From NCBI GenBank assembly GCA_031286695.1, contig JAITTY010000009.1, positions 124,001-188,000 of the forward strand: a stretch of DNA of 64,000 nucleotides, given 5' to 3'. Below, in pieces: positions 8,159 to 16,406 of this stretch. Origin of the DNA: Sphingobacterium sp. (GTDB lineage Bacteria; Bacteroidota; Bacteroidia; Sphingobacteriales; Sphingobacteriaceae). Position 1 is the first letter of the stretch, and each line of letters opens with the position of its first letter. The position numbers were made by a program, and so were the translations under genes. The notes under the pieces are model-generated. The model saw nothing but the letters and a program-made list of their open reading frames with translations. It was not told the DNA's origin and did no database searches.

Positions 8159-8187
8159 AAAACGCCTTTATTCAAAAGGCGTTTTTT
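8159..8187 (+). terminator. Terminator after DUF2795 gene
   Basis: Stem AACGCCTTT / AAAGGCGTT (8161-8169 with 8175-8183) followed by a T tract. Confidence 0.85.
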
Positions 8188-8302
8188 ATTAAAGGTATCT
8201 TACTCATTTTGGGAACGACTCAATACAGCTTATTCCGATAAGTTCAAGAGGGTTTTTATTCCGTAGTTTTAATCCATTTCGATGAAGCTCAGTCTTACAG
8301 AT

Positions 8303-8770
8303 ATGAAAACAAAATTAAAGCTATTGCTGTTCATTTTTATTAGCTGCATGATCAGCCAAAGCTTATCTGCTCAAGAGCAACAAATCTCCAATGATTATGT
8401 TGTCGTTTTAAAAAGATTTGTCCAGCGCTTGAATGATCCTAATTTAGCGACTGATATTATTTTAAGCCAAGATCTTATCACGTCTAAAAAACTTAACGAA
8501 GATCTGCAGGAATACCTATTGGCGAGCATCGATGAAATTAGGATAAATGTACAAAGCAAGGATATAAACCAACTGGAATACCTCAGCTTTGCACAAGCGG
8601 GAAGAAAAGAAACAAGCGACATAGATCTAGAAGGTATCGATCCACAGCAAGTTTATTTTGTCAGATATCTCAAGCGTTTTGTGTTTGCGGCAGTTATCCG
8701 TGATAAAAAAATTGCCTCTTTCACTTTGGTCTCTAAGGGAAACAATAAAGCCCATTTTGTCTTCTATTAA
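8303..8770 (+). CDS. Secreted protein of unknown function
   Basis: 155 aa from ATG 8303 (an in-frame ATG at 8282 would add seven residues before the signal peptide). It has a clear signal peptide (KTKLKLLLFIFISCMISQSLSA, cleaved near SAQEQ). The mature protein is mixed alpha/beta with two long amphipathic helices (NLATDIILSQDLITSKKLNE and LQEYLLASIDEIRINVQS) and a C-terminal beta-rich part. I do not recognise the family; it looks like a periplasmic protein restricted to related Bacteroidota. It is monocistronic. Confidence 0.75.
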   Translation: MKTKLKLLLFIFISCMISQSLSAQEQQISNDYVVVLKRFVQRLNDPNLATDIILSQDLITSKKLNEDLQEYLLASIDEIRINVQSKDINQLEYLSFAQAGRKETSDIDLEGIDPQQVYFVRYLKRFVFAAVIRDKKIASFTLVSKGNNKAHFVFY

Positions 8771-8922
8771 TTTCAACAACTCTAGACAGTCATATTCTTT
8801 CGGTTCCGTAAATATCATTATCAGGACGACATAAATACATACTTTCAAGATTTAGTTTTAAAGTATATTTGTGAGCAATATTAAGCCAATGATGCTTTCT
8901 TAAAAATTTTTCAACAAAAACA

Positions 8923-8954
8923 CTTGCATTTTATAATTCTATCAACCATATTTG
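8923..8954 (+). promoter_or_regulatory. Probable promoter of the trp leader/operon
   Basis: -33 CTTG at 8923-8926, 20-nt spacer, -7 CATATTTG at 8947-8954 (one mismatch to TAnnTTTG). A second, perfect -7 box TATATTTG sits at 8864-8871 but has no good -33 partner. Confidence 0.5.
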
Positions 8955-8971
8955 TATTAATAAAAATAACA

Positions 8972-9019
8972 ATGATAACAACTGTATCAAATAAAGCTTG
9001 GTGGTGGCACAACGAATAA
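8972..9019 (+). CDS. trpL: Tryptophan operon leader peptide with three consecutive Trp codons
   Basis: 15-codon frame MITTVSNKAWWWHNE ending in TAA at 9017-9019. The three TGG codons (8999-9007) are the attenuation sensor: ribosome stalling on them under Trp starvation would change RNA folding downstream. It lies 95 bp before trpD and 64 bp before an intrinsic terminator. Three adjacent Trp codons in a 15-codon frame directly upstream of trp genes are very unlikely by chance. Confidence 0.9.
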   Translation: MITTVSNKAWWWHNE

Positions 9020-9102
9020 CGTTGTGGCAAACTCCTATTGCATTATTTGATTAATACGTCAAGATATGATGGGCTTGCCTAAATAAGGTAAGCCCTTTTT
9101 TT
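9008..9102 (+). promoter_or_regulatory. Transcription attenuator of trpDFBA
   Basis: Three competing structures are visible. Stem 1:2 is CACAAC 9008-9013 with GTTGTG 9021-9026, overlapping the end of the leader frame. The possible antiterminator pairs GGCAA 9026-9030 with TTGCC 9075-9079. The terminator is GGGCTTGCCT 9071-9080 with AGGTAAGCCC 9086-9095 followed by seven T. The layout is a classical ribosome-mediated attenuator; the antiterminator is short and is my inference. Confidence 0.82.
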
Positions 9103-9114
9103 ATTTAAATTACC

Positions 9115-10104
9115 ATGAAAGAGATTTTAGCGCATTTATTTGAATACAAGACATTTTCTCGGCAAGAGGCCTACGAGATTCTAACCAACATTGCCATGGG
9201 CAAATATGATAGTCACCAAATTGCGGCATTTATGACGGCTTATGGTATGCGCAGTATTCGCGTTGAAGAGCTTGGAGGGTTTAGAGATGCGATGTATGAT
9301 TTATGCCTCAAGCTGGATTTTAACGGCTATGATTTAATTGACCTTTGCGGTACAGGTGGGGATGGTAAAAATACCTTCAATATCTCGACAATAGCATCTT
9401 TTGTCACAGCTGGGGCTGGTTACCATGTCGCAAAACACGGTAATATCGGGGTATCTTCGAGCTGTGGTTCATCCAATGTCATGGAATATTTAGGCTATCA
9501 ATTTAGCAACGATAAGTCTGAACTACAACGCCAGCTTGACGAAGCCAATATCTGTTTCCTACATGCACCATTGTTTCACCCTGCAATGAAAACCGTTGCC
9601 CCGATACGTCGTGCACTGGGCGTTAAGACTTTCTTTAACATGCTGGGACCATTGACGAACCCCGCGAATCCAAGATTTCAGTCTGTTGGTGTATTTAGTT
9701 TAGAATTAGCAAGACTGTATGGTTATCTATACCAAAATACCAACAAACAATATTCCATTATTCATGCCTTGGACGGTTATGACGAGATATCCATGACCGG
9801 TGATTTTAAGGTAATCAACAATCAAGGAGAGAGCTACTACAACATGGAAGAACTGGGTTTTACTCCTGTCTCAGCGCAAGACTTGACTGGAGGTGAAACG
9901 ATAGCAGATGCTGCCCAGACATTCTTATCCATATTAAACAACCAGGGGACAGATGTGCAGAACAATGTTGTTTTGACCAATGCCGCATTTGCCATTAGAA
10001 CCTTTAATCCCGAAAAATCGTTCGGCGACTGTTTCTATGAAGCTGAAAGTTCACTGATGGAAGGCAAAGCATTGCGAAGTTTCCAAAAACTAATCAAAAA
10101 ATAA
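9115..10104 (+). CDS. trpD: Anthranilate phosphoribosyltransferase
   Basis: 329 aa; transfers phosphoribose from PRPP to anthranilate, second step of Trp synthesis. The phosphoribosyl-binding loop is DLCGTGGDGKNTFNIST; the second glycine/serine-rich motif is KHGNIGVSSSCGSSNV, and RRALGVKTFFNMLGPLTNP is the conserved substrate-binding stretch. Standard TrpD length, not fused to TrpG. First gene after the attenuator; trpE, trpG and trpC are not in this window. trpF begins 1 nt after its stop. Confidence 0.97.
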   Translation: MKEILAHLFEYKTFSRQEAYEILTNIAMGKYDSHQIAAFMTAYGMRSIRVEELGGFRDAMYDLCLKLDFNGYDLIDLCGTGGDGKNTFNISTIASFVTAGAGYHVAKHGNIGVSSSCGSSNVMEYLGYQFSNDKSELQRQLDEANICFLHAPLFHPAMKTVAPIRRALGVKTFFNMLGPLTNPANPRFQSVGVFSLELARLYGYLYQNTNKQYSIIHALDGYDEISMTGDFKVINNQGESYYNMEELGFTPVSAQDLTGGETIADAAQTFLSILNNQGTDVQNNVVLTNAAFAIRTFNPEKSFGDCFYEAESSLMEGKALRSFQKLIKK

Positions 10105-10105
10105 A

Positions 10106-10732
10106 ATGGCGATCAAAGTAAAAGTTTGTGGCATGAAATATCCCGACAATATAACCGCTGTAGCCTCCTTGGGCATCGATTATATGGGATTTATATTTTA
10201 TGATCAATCCAAACGTTATGTTGGTGAAAGCGCCTCGGTATTCATTAAACAACTTGAGCATCCAAGCAAGGTCGGGGTTTTCGTCAATGCTAGCCTCTCA
10301 GAAATTCTTGTTAAAATAGCGGAATTCCAATTAAATGTGATTCAATTACATGGCAATGAATCGGTGGAATTTTGCGTTGAATTGAAAGAAAAATCAGGGG
10401 TTACTGTCATTAAAGCCTTCGGAATTGATCAAGACTTTGACTGGGCACAACTAAATCCCTATGCCGAAGTTATAGACTATTTTTTATTTGACACGAAAAG
10501 TAGTTCCCACGGTGGTACAGGGATACAATTTGACTGGTCCTTATTGGACCAATACAAACTTACTAACCCCTATTTTCTCAGTGGCGGTTTAGATCCCGAA
10601 AATATCAAAACAGCGCTAGAAAGGAATGATCCACGGCTATATGCTTTGGATTTAAATTCAAAATTTGAAGTAGAACCCGGCTTAAAAGATATTGAGCTAT
10701 TAAGCCACAGTATAAATACTATTAAAAAATGA
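10106..10732 (+). CDS. trpF: Phosphoribosylanthranilate isomerase
   Basis: 208 aa TIM-barrel enzyme isomerising PRA to CdRP. The catalytic Cys is in KVCGMKYPDN near the N-terminus, and the general acid Asp is in FLFDTKSSSHGGTG. The phosphate-binding loops are GGTG and FLSGGLDPENI. It is a stand-alone protein, not fused to TrpC. Its last 4 bp overlap the trpB start (ATGA arrangement), so translation is coupled. Confidence 0.96.
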   Translation: MAIKVKVCGMKYPDNITAVASLGIDYMGFIFYDQSKRYVGESASVFIKQLEHPSKVGVFVNASLSEILVKIAEFQLNVIQLHGNESVEFCVELKEKSGVTVIKAFGIDQDFDWAQLNPYAEVIDYFLFDTKSSSHGGTGIQFDWSLLDQYKLTNPYFLSGGLDPENIKTALERNDPRLYALDLNSKFEVEPGLKDIELLSHSINTIKK

Positions 10733-11913
10733 GTATATATCAAGTCAATGAAAAAGGATATTATGGTCCCTTTGGAGGAGCCTATATCCCTGAGATGCTC
10801 TATCCAAATGTGAAAGAGCTACGTGAAGAATATCTCAAAATTATCGAAGAAGAGAGCTTTCAGGAGGAATTTAACCAACTGCTCAGCGATTATGTCGGGC
10901 GCCCTTCTCCATTATATCATGCCAAGCGTCTTTCTGAAAAATATGGAACTACGATTTACTTAAAACGGGAGGATCTTAACCATACCGGAGCGCATAAAAT
11001 CAACAATACCATTGGCCAAATTCTATTAGCGCAACGCTTGGGTAAAAAGCGCATCATTGCCGAGACAGGCGCAGGACAGCATGGCGTTGCCACAGCTACC
11101 GTTTGTGCGCTAAAAGGTATACAATGTGCAGTGTACATGGGGGAAGTTGATATTCAACGTCAAGCTCCAAACGTAGCACGGATGAAAATGATGGGGGCTG
11201 AAGTTATTCCGGCAACCTCAGGCTCCAAAACACTAAAAGATGCAACCAATGAGGCTTTACGGGATTGGATAAACAATCCTGTCGACACGCATTATATCAT
11301 TGGGTCTGTTGTGGGACCACACCCCTACCCTGATATGGTTGCACGTTTTCAGTCCATTATTTCAGAAGAAACGAAAAAACAGCTATTAGCAAAAACAGGG
11401 AAAGAAAATCCAGATATGGTATTAGCCTGTGTCGGTGGAGGCTCCAATGCGGCAGGTATGTTCTATCATTATCTGGATGAAGAATCGGTTCAATTGTATG
11501 CGGTAGAGGCCGCTGGCCATGGTGTTGATTCCGGTGAATCGGCTGCTACTACAGCATTAGGAAAAGAGGGAGTTTTACACGGAAGCCGATCTATACTGAT
11601 GCAAACGGCAGATGGGCAGGTCATAGAACCTTACTCCATATCGGCAGGACTCGATTACCCCGGTATTGGCCCTCAACACGCTTGGTTATTCAAATCCGGC
11701 AGAGGTAACTATGTAAGTGTGACTGACGACGAAGCGATGCAGGCAGGTCTTGAGCTTACCCGACTAGAAGGCATCATACCGGCTATTGAGAGTTCTCATG
11801 CCCTGGCTTATTTGGAAAAAATACCTTTTAAAGGTGATGAGACTGTCGTTGTCTGTCTTTCTGGACGTGGTGACAAGGATCTAGATAATTATATGAAATA
11901 CTTTGATTTTTAA
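10729..11913 (+). CDS. trpB: Tryptophan synthase beta chain
   Basis: 394 aa PLP enzyme joining indole and serine. The PLP lysine is Lys90 in HTGAHKINN, the phosphate cup is GGGSNAAG, and the active-site Glu lies in ETGAGQHGVA. The N-terminus YYGPFGGAYIPEMLYP is typical of TrpB1 (the form that pairs with TrpA), and trpA follows directly by 3 nt. Confidence 0.98.
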   Translation: MSIYQVNEKGYYGPFGGAYIPEMLYPNVKELREEYLKIIEEESFQEEFNQLLSDYVGRPSPLYHAKRLSEKYGTTIYLKREDLNHTGAHKINNTIGQILLAQRLGKKRIIAETGAGQHGVATATVCALKGIQCAVYMGEVDIQRQAPNVARMKMMGAEVIPATSGSKTLKDATNEALRDWINNPVDTHYIIGSVVGPHPYPDMVARFQSIISEETKKQLLAKTGKENPDMVLACVGGGSNAAGMFYHYLDEESVQLYAVEAAGHGVDSGESAATTALGKEGVLHGSRSILMQTADGQVIEPYSISAGLDYPGIGPQHAWLFKSGRGNYVSVTDDEAMQAGLELTRLEGIIPAIESSHALAYLEKIPFKGDETVVVCLSGRGDKDLDNYMKYFDF

Positions 11914-11916
11914 GGC

Positions 11917-12678
11917 ATGAATACAATTGAAAAAAAAGAAGGTACTCCCCTTTTATCGATATATTTTACAGCTGGATATCCAACATTGGACAGCACAATA
12001 AGTATTGCCAAGAAATTGGAAGAAGCTGGCGCGGACTTTTTGGAAATCGGTTTTCCTTATTCCGATCCTGTCGCAGATGGACCTGTCATTCAGCACAGTT
12101 CGGAAATTGCTTTGGCAAATGGTATGACCGTAAAAAAGCTGTTCGACCAATTGGTCGACCTTCGTAAACATGTTAGCATCCCCGTATTTCTAATGGGCTA
12201 CTTTAATCCTGTCCTTCAATTTGGTGTTGAGAGATTCTGTGAAGAATGTAAAAATGTGGGCGTGAATGGTGTCATTATACCCGACCTACCCATGGACGAA
12301 TACGAAGAACTTTACAAAGAAACGTTCGAGAAAAATGGCATCGCCAATATATTTATTGTAACACCACAGACTTCGGAAGAACGAATCAGAAAAATAGATA
12401 GCCTTTCCAGAAGCTTTATTTATTTACTCTCTTCCAATGCAACGACTGGTAAAACACTTGATGTTGGAGACAATACCGCAGCTTACTTCAAACGGATACA
12501 TGATCTTCAATTAAAAAATCCATTGATCGTTGGCTTCGGTATCTCCGATAAATCTACCTTTCAAAAAGCGAGCAAACATACTGCAGGCGCTATTATAGGC
12601 ACTGCATTTGTCAAAAGGTTAAAAGAACCGGATTATCTTGCACAGATTCCAGCATTTATCTCGTCTATCAAAGATTAA
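11917..12678 (+). CDS. trpA: Tryptophan synthase alpha chain
   Basis: 253 aa TIM barrel cleaving indole-3-glycerol phosphate. Catalytic Glu43 (FLEIGFP) and Asp54 (DPVADGP) align with the two catalytic acids of enterobacterial TrpA. The phosphate loop is VGFGISDK with IIGTAFVK. It passes indole to TrpB through the tunnel of the alpha2-beta2 complex. Last gene of the operon, followed by a hairpin terminator. Confidence 0.97.
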   Translation: MNTIEKKEGTPLLSIYFTAGYPTLDSTISIAKKLEEAGADFLEIGFPYSDPVADGPVIQHSSEIALANGMTVKKLFDQLVDLRKHVSIPVFLMGYFNPVLQFGVERFCEECKNVGVNGVIIPDLPMDEYEELYKETFEKNGIANIFIVTPQTSEERIRKIDSLSRSFIYLLSSNATTGKTLDVGDNTAAYFKRIHDLQLKNPLIVGFGISDKSTFQKASKHTAGAIIGTAFVKRLKEPDYLAQIPAFISSIKD

Positions 12679-12714
12679 CATGCAGGTTAAAAATTAGGAA
12701 AGCATTATTTCTTT

Positions 12715-12766
12715 AATAAGAGTTCGGTCTAAAGTTTTTTTTCTTGGATCGAACTCTTATTTTTAA
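12715..12766 (+). terminator. Terminator of the trp operon
   Basis: Stem AATAAGAGTTCG (12715-12726) with CGAACTCTTATT (12750-12761), followed by TTT. Confidence 0.75.
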
Positions 12767-12800
12767 GACAGTTTTCGAAAATGTGATTTTTCGAAGAGAA

Positions 12801-12808
12801 TAACTTTG
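12801..12808 (+). promoter_or_regulatory. -7 box of the phospholipase C gene
   Basis: TAACTTTG at 12801-12808, perfect TAnnTTTG, about 50 nt of leader before ATG 12863. No clear TTTG -33 box at the expected distance. Confidence 0.5.
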
Positions 12809-12862
12809 TTGCCTTGATCAACCAAGCAATAGGCAGCCAGTCAAATCAATACTGATATAACC

Positions 12863-15328
12863 ATGGATACTCGAAGAGATTTTTTAAAGAAAGCGGCTAT
12901 GCTTGCTGGGGGAGCTTCTATCTCCCATGTTATTCCATCTGCTATTGCGAAGGCGATGGCGATTAATCCAGCATTGGGTAGCACGTTTTACGATGCCGAA
13001 CACATTGTTTTATTAATGCAGGAAAACCGTTCATTTGATCATGCCTTTGGAACACTGCGTGGTGTAAGAGGCTTCAATGATCCTAGAGCTATCCGTCAAC
13101 CCAACCGGAATAAGGTCTGGTTTCAGACGCAAAAATCCGGCGAAACATTTGCTCCCTTTCGATTGGATATCAAAGATTCAAAAGTTACCTGGATGGGTTG
13201 TCTCCCACATAACTGGACCGATCAAACAGATGCACGCAATAAAGGCAAGATGAACAAATGGTTGGATGTAAAACATTCTGGGTTTAAAGAATTTTCGAAT
13301 CTACCGTTGACTATGGGACATTATAGTCGCGAAGATATTCCATTTTACTATTCGCTCGCAGACTCTTTCACAATCTGTGACCAACACTTTTGTTCGAGCA
13401 TCACCGGCACGAATCCGAATAGGCTTTATTTCTGGACAGCCAATATCCGTGAGAATCTTACAGGAAAGGCCTTGGTTTGGAATGGCGATTCCGAGTTTAG
13501 CGGCAAGGCAACATGGACAACTTTTCCCGAACGCCTTTCGGAATTAGGCGTAGACTGGAAAATCTATCAAAATGAAATTTCTTCAAGCAGCGCTGGTTAT
13601 AGTGGAGAGGCAAACAGCTGGCTCGCCAATTTTGGCTGTAATCCGATGGAGTACTTCCCACAATATCAAGTCAAATATCATCCACGCTATCGTCAGCTCC
13701 TAACACTAAAAAAAGAAGATCTCGAGCGCAAAATTAAGGAAACAACAGCTGCCGACGCACTTGAAAAATTAAATATAGATCTCAAACATATCCAAGAGGA
13801 ACTACAGTTATATACCGCTGAAAACTTTGAGAAGCTCGACGAGCGGACAAAAGATATTCATCGTCGCGCTTTTGTTAACAACAGTGCACAGCCCGATTAT
13901 ATGGAATTGGAAACAATGCATTATCAGGATGGTGATCATCAGCGGGAATTGCAGATCCCAAAAGGGGATGTCCTGTATCAATTCCGAAAAGATGTTGAGG
14001 AAGGTAAACTACCAACAGTGTCATGGTTAGCACCGCCACAGCTCTTTTCTGACCATCCTGATTCTCCATGGTTTGGGGCATGGTATGTCAGTGAAATCAT
14101 GGACATCCTAACGCAAAATCCAGAAGTTTGGAAAAAGACGGTCTTTATTCTTACATATGATGAAAATGATGGGTATTTTGATCATTTTGCACCCTTTACC
14201 GCTCCAAATCCTGATGAAACAGACAATGGAAAAGTATCTGTAGGAATAAACCCTGATTTAGAATTTGTACGCCGCGATGAGCAATATTATCCTGAAAGCG
14301 GAAGAGAAAGCAATATAGGTCTTGGCTATCGTGTACCGATGATCATTGCTTCTCCATGGACTAGAGGAGGCTGGGTCAATTCACAAGTATTTGACCATAC
14401 CTCCAGTTTACAATTCTTAGAAAAGTTTATCAACAACAAAATCAAGAAAGATATCAAAGAAACCAACATTAGCAGTTGGCGACGTACGGTATGCGGAGAC
14501 TTGACTTCAGCATTTCGAGCTTATCATGGCGAAACCATTAACAGACCTCTTGTGCTAGAACGAGAGCCTTTTATCCAAGAAATTCATCAAGCGAAATTCA
14601 AAGGACTTCCTATGGGGTTCAAAGCACTTAGCCCAATGGAGATCAAACAAATAGAGCAAAATCCCGGTAGTTCACCTTATTTCCCGAAACAGGAAAAAGG
14701 ACTCCGTGATTCATGTATCCTTCCTTATGAGCTCTATGTCCATGGAGAGTACCAATCCAAAGGGGATTATTTGGTCACATTTGAGGCGTCGAATAAAATT
14801 TTTGGCAAACATTCGGCAGGCTCACCTTTTACGGTCTACCATGCTGCTTCTTATAAAGGAGAAGTTGGGACCTCCAGAAATTATGCGGTTTCACCAGGAG
14901 ACAGTGTAACGGACCGCTGGTCACTAAACGCCTTCGACAATGGCATATACCACCTGGAAATTCATGGTCCAAATGGATTTTTTCGAGAATTTAAAGGCGA
15001 CACGAATAATCCGTATTTAAAGATCCGCTGTACTTATGAAAAAAATAGAAATAATTCGGCATTTACTGGCCGTTTATCTTTTTCTTGTACCAACGAGGGG
15101 AAAATATCCCAACAACTTAACTTTGAGGACGTCAGCTACGGGCAAGAAAAAAAGAGTATCCAACTTAAAAGCGGGCAATCCATTAGAATACATTTTGATT
15201 TGGCTAAACAAAACTTCTGGTATGACTATCGCATCACTTGTACTGGTTATCCAAACTTCGAGGAACAATATGCAGGTCGTTTAGAATTTGGAGAAGCGGG
15301 GAAAAGCGATCCCTTATTAAGCCGATAA
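12863..15328 (+). CDS. Phosphocholine-specific phospholipase C, Tat-exported
   Basis: 821 aa. N-terminal twin-arginine signal TRRDFLKKAAMLAGGAS. The catalytic phosphoesterase (alkaline-phosphatase-like/acid phosphatase AcpA superfamily) domain runs from about residue 45 to 555: LLMQENRSFDHAFGTLRG near the N-terminus, DQHFCSSITGTNPNRLYFW, ILTYDENDGYFDHFAPF and SPWTRGGWVNSQVFDHTSS hold the metal/catalytic residues. Two C-terminal beta-sandwich repeats (bacterial PLC C-terminal domain, about 615-710 and 725-805) match the P. aeruginosa PlcH/PlcN layout. It would release phosphocholine from phosphatidylcholine or sphingomyelin, probably for phosphate or carbon scavenging. Tat genes are not in the window. 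Single-gene unit. Confidence 0.92.
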   Translation: MDTRRDFLKKAAMLAGGASISHVIPSAIAKAMAINPALGSTFYDAEHIVLLMQENRSFDHAFGTLRGVRGFNDPRAIRQPNRNKVWFQTQKSGETFAPFRLDIKDSKVTWMGCLPHNWTDQTDARNKGKMNKWLDVKHSGFKEFSNLPLTMGHYSREDIPFYYSLADSFTICDQHFCSSITGTNPNRLYFWTANIRENLTGKALVWNGDSEFSGKATWTTFPERLSELGVDWKIYQNEISSSSAGYSGEANSWLANFGCNPMEYFPQYQVKYHPRYRQLLTLKKEDLERKIKETTAADALEKLNIDLKHIQEELQLYTAENFEKLDERTKDIHRRAFVNNSAQPDYMELETMHYQDGDHQRELQIPKGDVLYQFRKDVEEGKLPTVSWLAPPQLFSDHPDSPWFGAWYVSEIMDILTQNPEVWKKTVFILTYDENDGYFDHFAPFTAPNPDETDNGKVSVGINPDLEFVRRDEQYYPESGRESNIGLGYRVPMIIASPWTRGGWVNSQVFDHTSSLQFLEKFINNKIKKDIKETNISSWRRTVCGDLTSAFRAYHGETINRPLVLEREPFIQEIHQAKFKGLPMGFKALSPMEIKQIEQNPGSSPYFPKQEKGLRDSCILPYELYVHGEYQSKGDYLVTFEASNKIFGKHSAGSPFTVYHAASYKGEVGTSRNYAVSPGDSVTDRWSLNAFDNGIYHLEIHGPNGFFREFKGDTNNPYLKIRCTYEKNRNNSAFTGRLSFSCTNEGKISQQLNFEDVSYGQEKKSIQLKSGQSIRIHFDLAKQNFWYDYRITCTGYPNFEEQYAGRLEFGEAGKSDPLLSR

Positions 15329-15336
15329 ACAAAGAA

Positions 15337-15366
15337 AATGGGAGCATCTAATAAAATGCTCCCATT
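15337..15366 (+). terminator. Hairpin after phospholipase C
   Basis: Stem AATGGGAGCAT (15337-15347) / ATGCTCCCATT (15356-15366). It lacks a T tract, so it is a weak terminator or mRNA-stabilising hairpin. Confidence 0.55.
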
Positions 15367-15488
15367 GTTATGAACTCTTTCCTGAATAGTTAAAGTTTGT
15401 TGACGAGTCCACACCTGTCATGCTAAGTAAAGTCAGTACACATTGAACTTAATACAAAGTACCTCAAAATAAAATAAAACATATTATT

Positions 15489-15605
15489 TTATTCCTGTAT
15501 ACGACGAACGAGATGGTAGAATCCCTTATACAATAAAACTGCCCCAACAATCAAAAAGATAGCTAATAAATATGAGCTGACCGGATTGATAAATAATAAA
15601 TACAT
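15489..15605 (-). CDS. Small membrane protein, 38 aa
   Basis: An ATG at 15605 opens 38 codons to TAA at 15489-15491. The protein has a short N-terminus (MYLLFINPVSS), one strong TM segment (YLLAIFLIVGAVLLY, about 12-26) and a basic amphipathic tail ending KGFYHLVRRIQE. The positive-inside rule puts the tail in the cytoplasm. It is on the opposite strand to both neighbours, in an otherwise empty 377-bp gap. No homolog recognised; the hydrophobic-then-basic pattern supports real coding but is not proof. Confidence 0.55.
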   Translation of the reverse strand: MYLLFINPVSSYLLAIFLIVGAVLLYKGFYHLVRRIQE

Positions 15606-15692
15606 AACTCTGGTAATTTTTGGTTTTTCATTTGTTACTACAAGTTATAACATTTATCCAAAATATTACAAAAAAAAATTACATATTTTATC

Positions 15693-15700
15693 TATTTTTG
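15693..15700 (+). promoter_or_regulatory. -7 box abutting the HYC-type gene
   Basis: TATTTTTG at 15693-15700, five nt before ATG 15706. It favours that start over the longer open frame (from 15586) and predicts a leaderless mRNA. Confidence 0.5.
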
Positions 15701-15705
15701 CTTCG

Positions 15706-16125
15706 ATGAAGAAAATTGCACTATTTATCGGCTTATTTTTCTATTTGCTCGCGGCAAGTGGTGCATCGTTGCATCTTCATTTTTGTCAGGGAGAAACAAA
15801 AAGTGTATCATTAACTGAAAGTCATAATACCGACTGCCCTCTCTGCGCTAAGTCTGCAAAAAAGCATCAAAAACACTGCCATGAAACAGGAAGCTGTAAA
15901 GATGTTAAGATCGAAGCACAAAAAGTCGATCACTTCAGCCGAGTAACACAAAATCTTGATTTTAATAATCTGTCTCCTGCGATAATTACGCTTCATTGGA
16001 TACTTAATGATTATCAGTTCTCTGGCGAAGAAGAAGGTTTTTCCAAACTAAAGGACACCAATTTTGCGAGCAACAATAGACAGAACCCTCCTGTTTTCAT
16101 TCTCAATCAAAATTTTAGAATTTAA
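15706..16125 (+). CDS. HYC_CC_PP-like small cysteine/histidine-rich exported protein
   Basis: 139 aa from ATG 15706, which starts a normal signal peptide (MKKIALFIGLFFYLL...ASG). The mature part has HLHFC right after the signal, then CPLC, HCHETGSC and a C-terminal NPPVFILNQ. Histidines and cysteines cluster between residues 20 and 70. This matches the Bacteroidota HYC_CC_PP pattern (His-aromatic-Cys near the N-terminus, Cys motifs, Pro-Pro near the end), commonly found before metal-type TonB receptors. The next gene is such a receptor with an HMA domain. A metal-handling role in the envelope is inferred. Confidence 0.7.
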   Translation: MKKIALFIGLFFYLLAASGASLHLHFCQGETKSVSLTESHNTDCPLCAKSAKKHQKHCHETGSCKDVKIEAQKVDHFSRVTQNLDFNNLSPAIITLHWILNDYQFSGEEEGFSKLKDTNFASNNRQNPPVFILNQNFRI

Positions 16126-16406
16126 TACCATCACTTTTCTCTGATTACAGTTCATTTTTCTGAATTGATTTAAGACCGCATCGTTTAAAAAACTGTCTGC
16201 CATTATATTTCGTTAATGCCAGACTTTATTCCCAACAATGATCGTTTTGTACCCTGTTACGGAACAAAAACAACGGACTCTTATATCACTTTGCAAAAAA
16301 ATTAATAAAACTGGAAAAATAGTTCCGTACCCTATCAATGGGGTTACGCGACATCATGAAAGTAAAAAATAAATGCTAGTTGAAGCGACTACTCTTAATT
16401 AAAACG

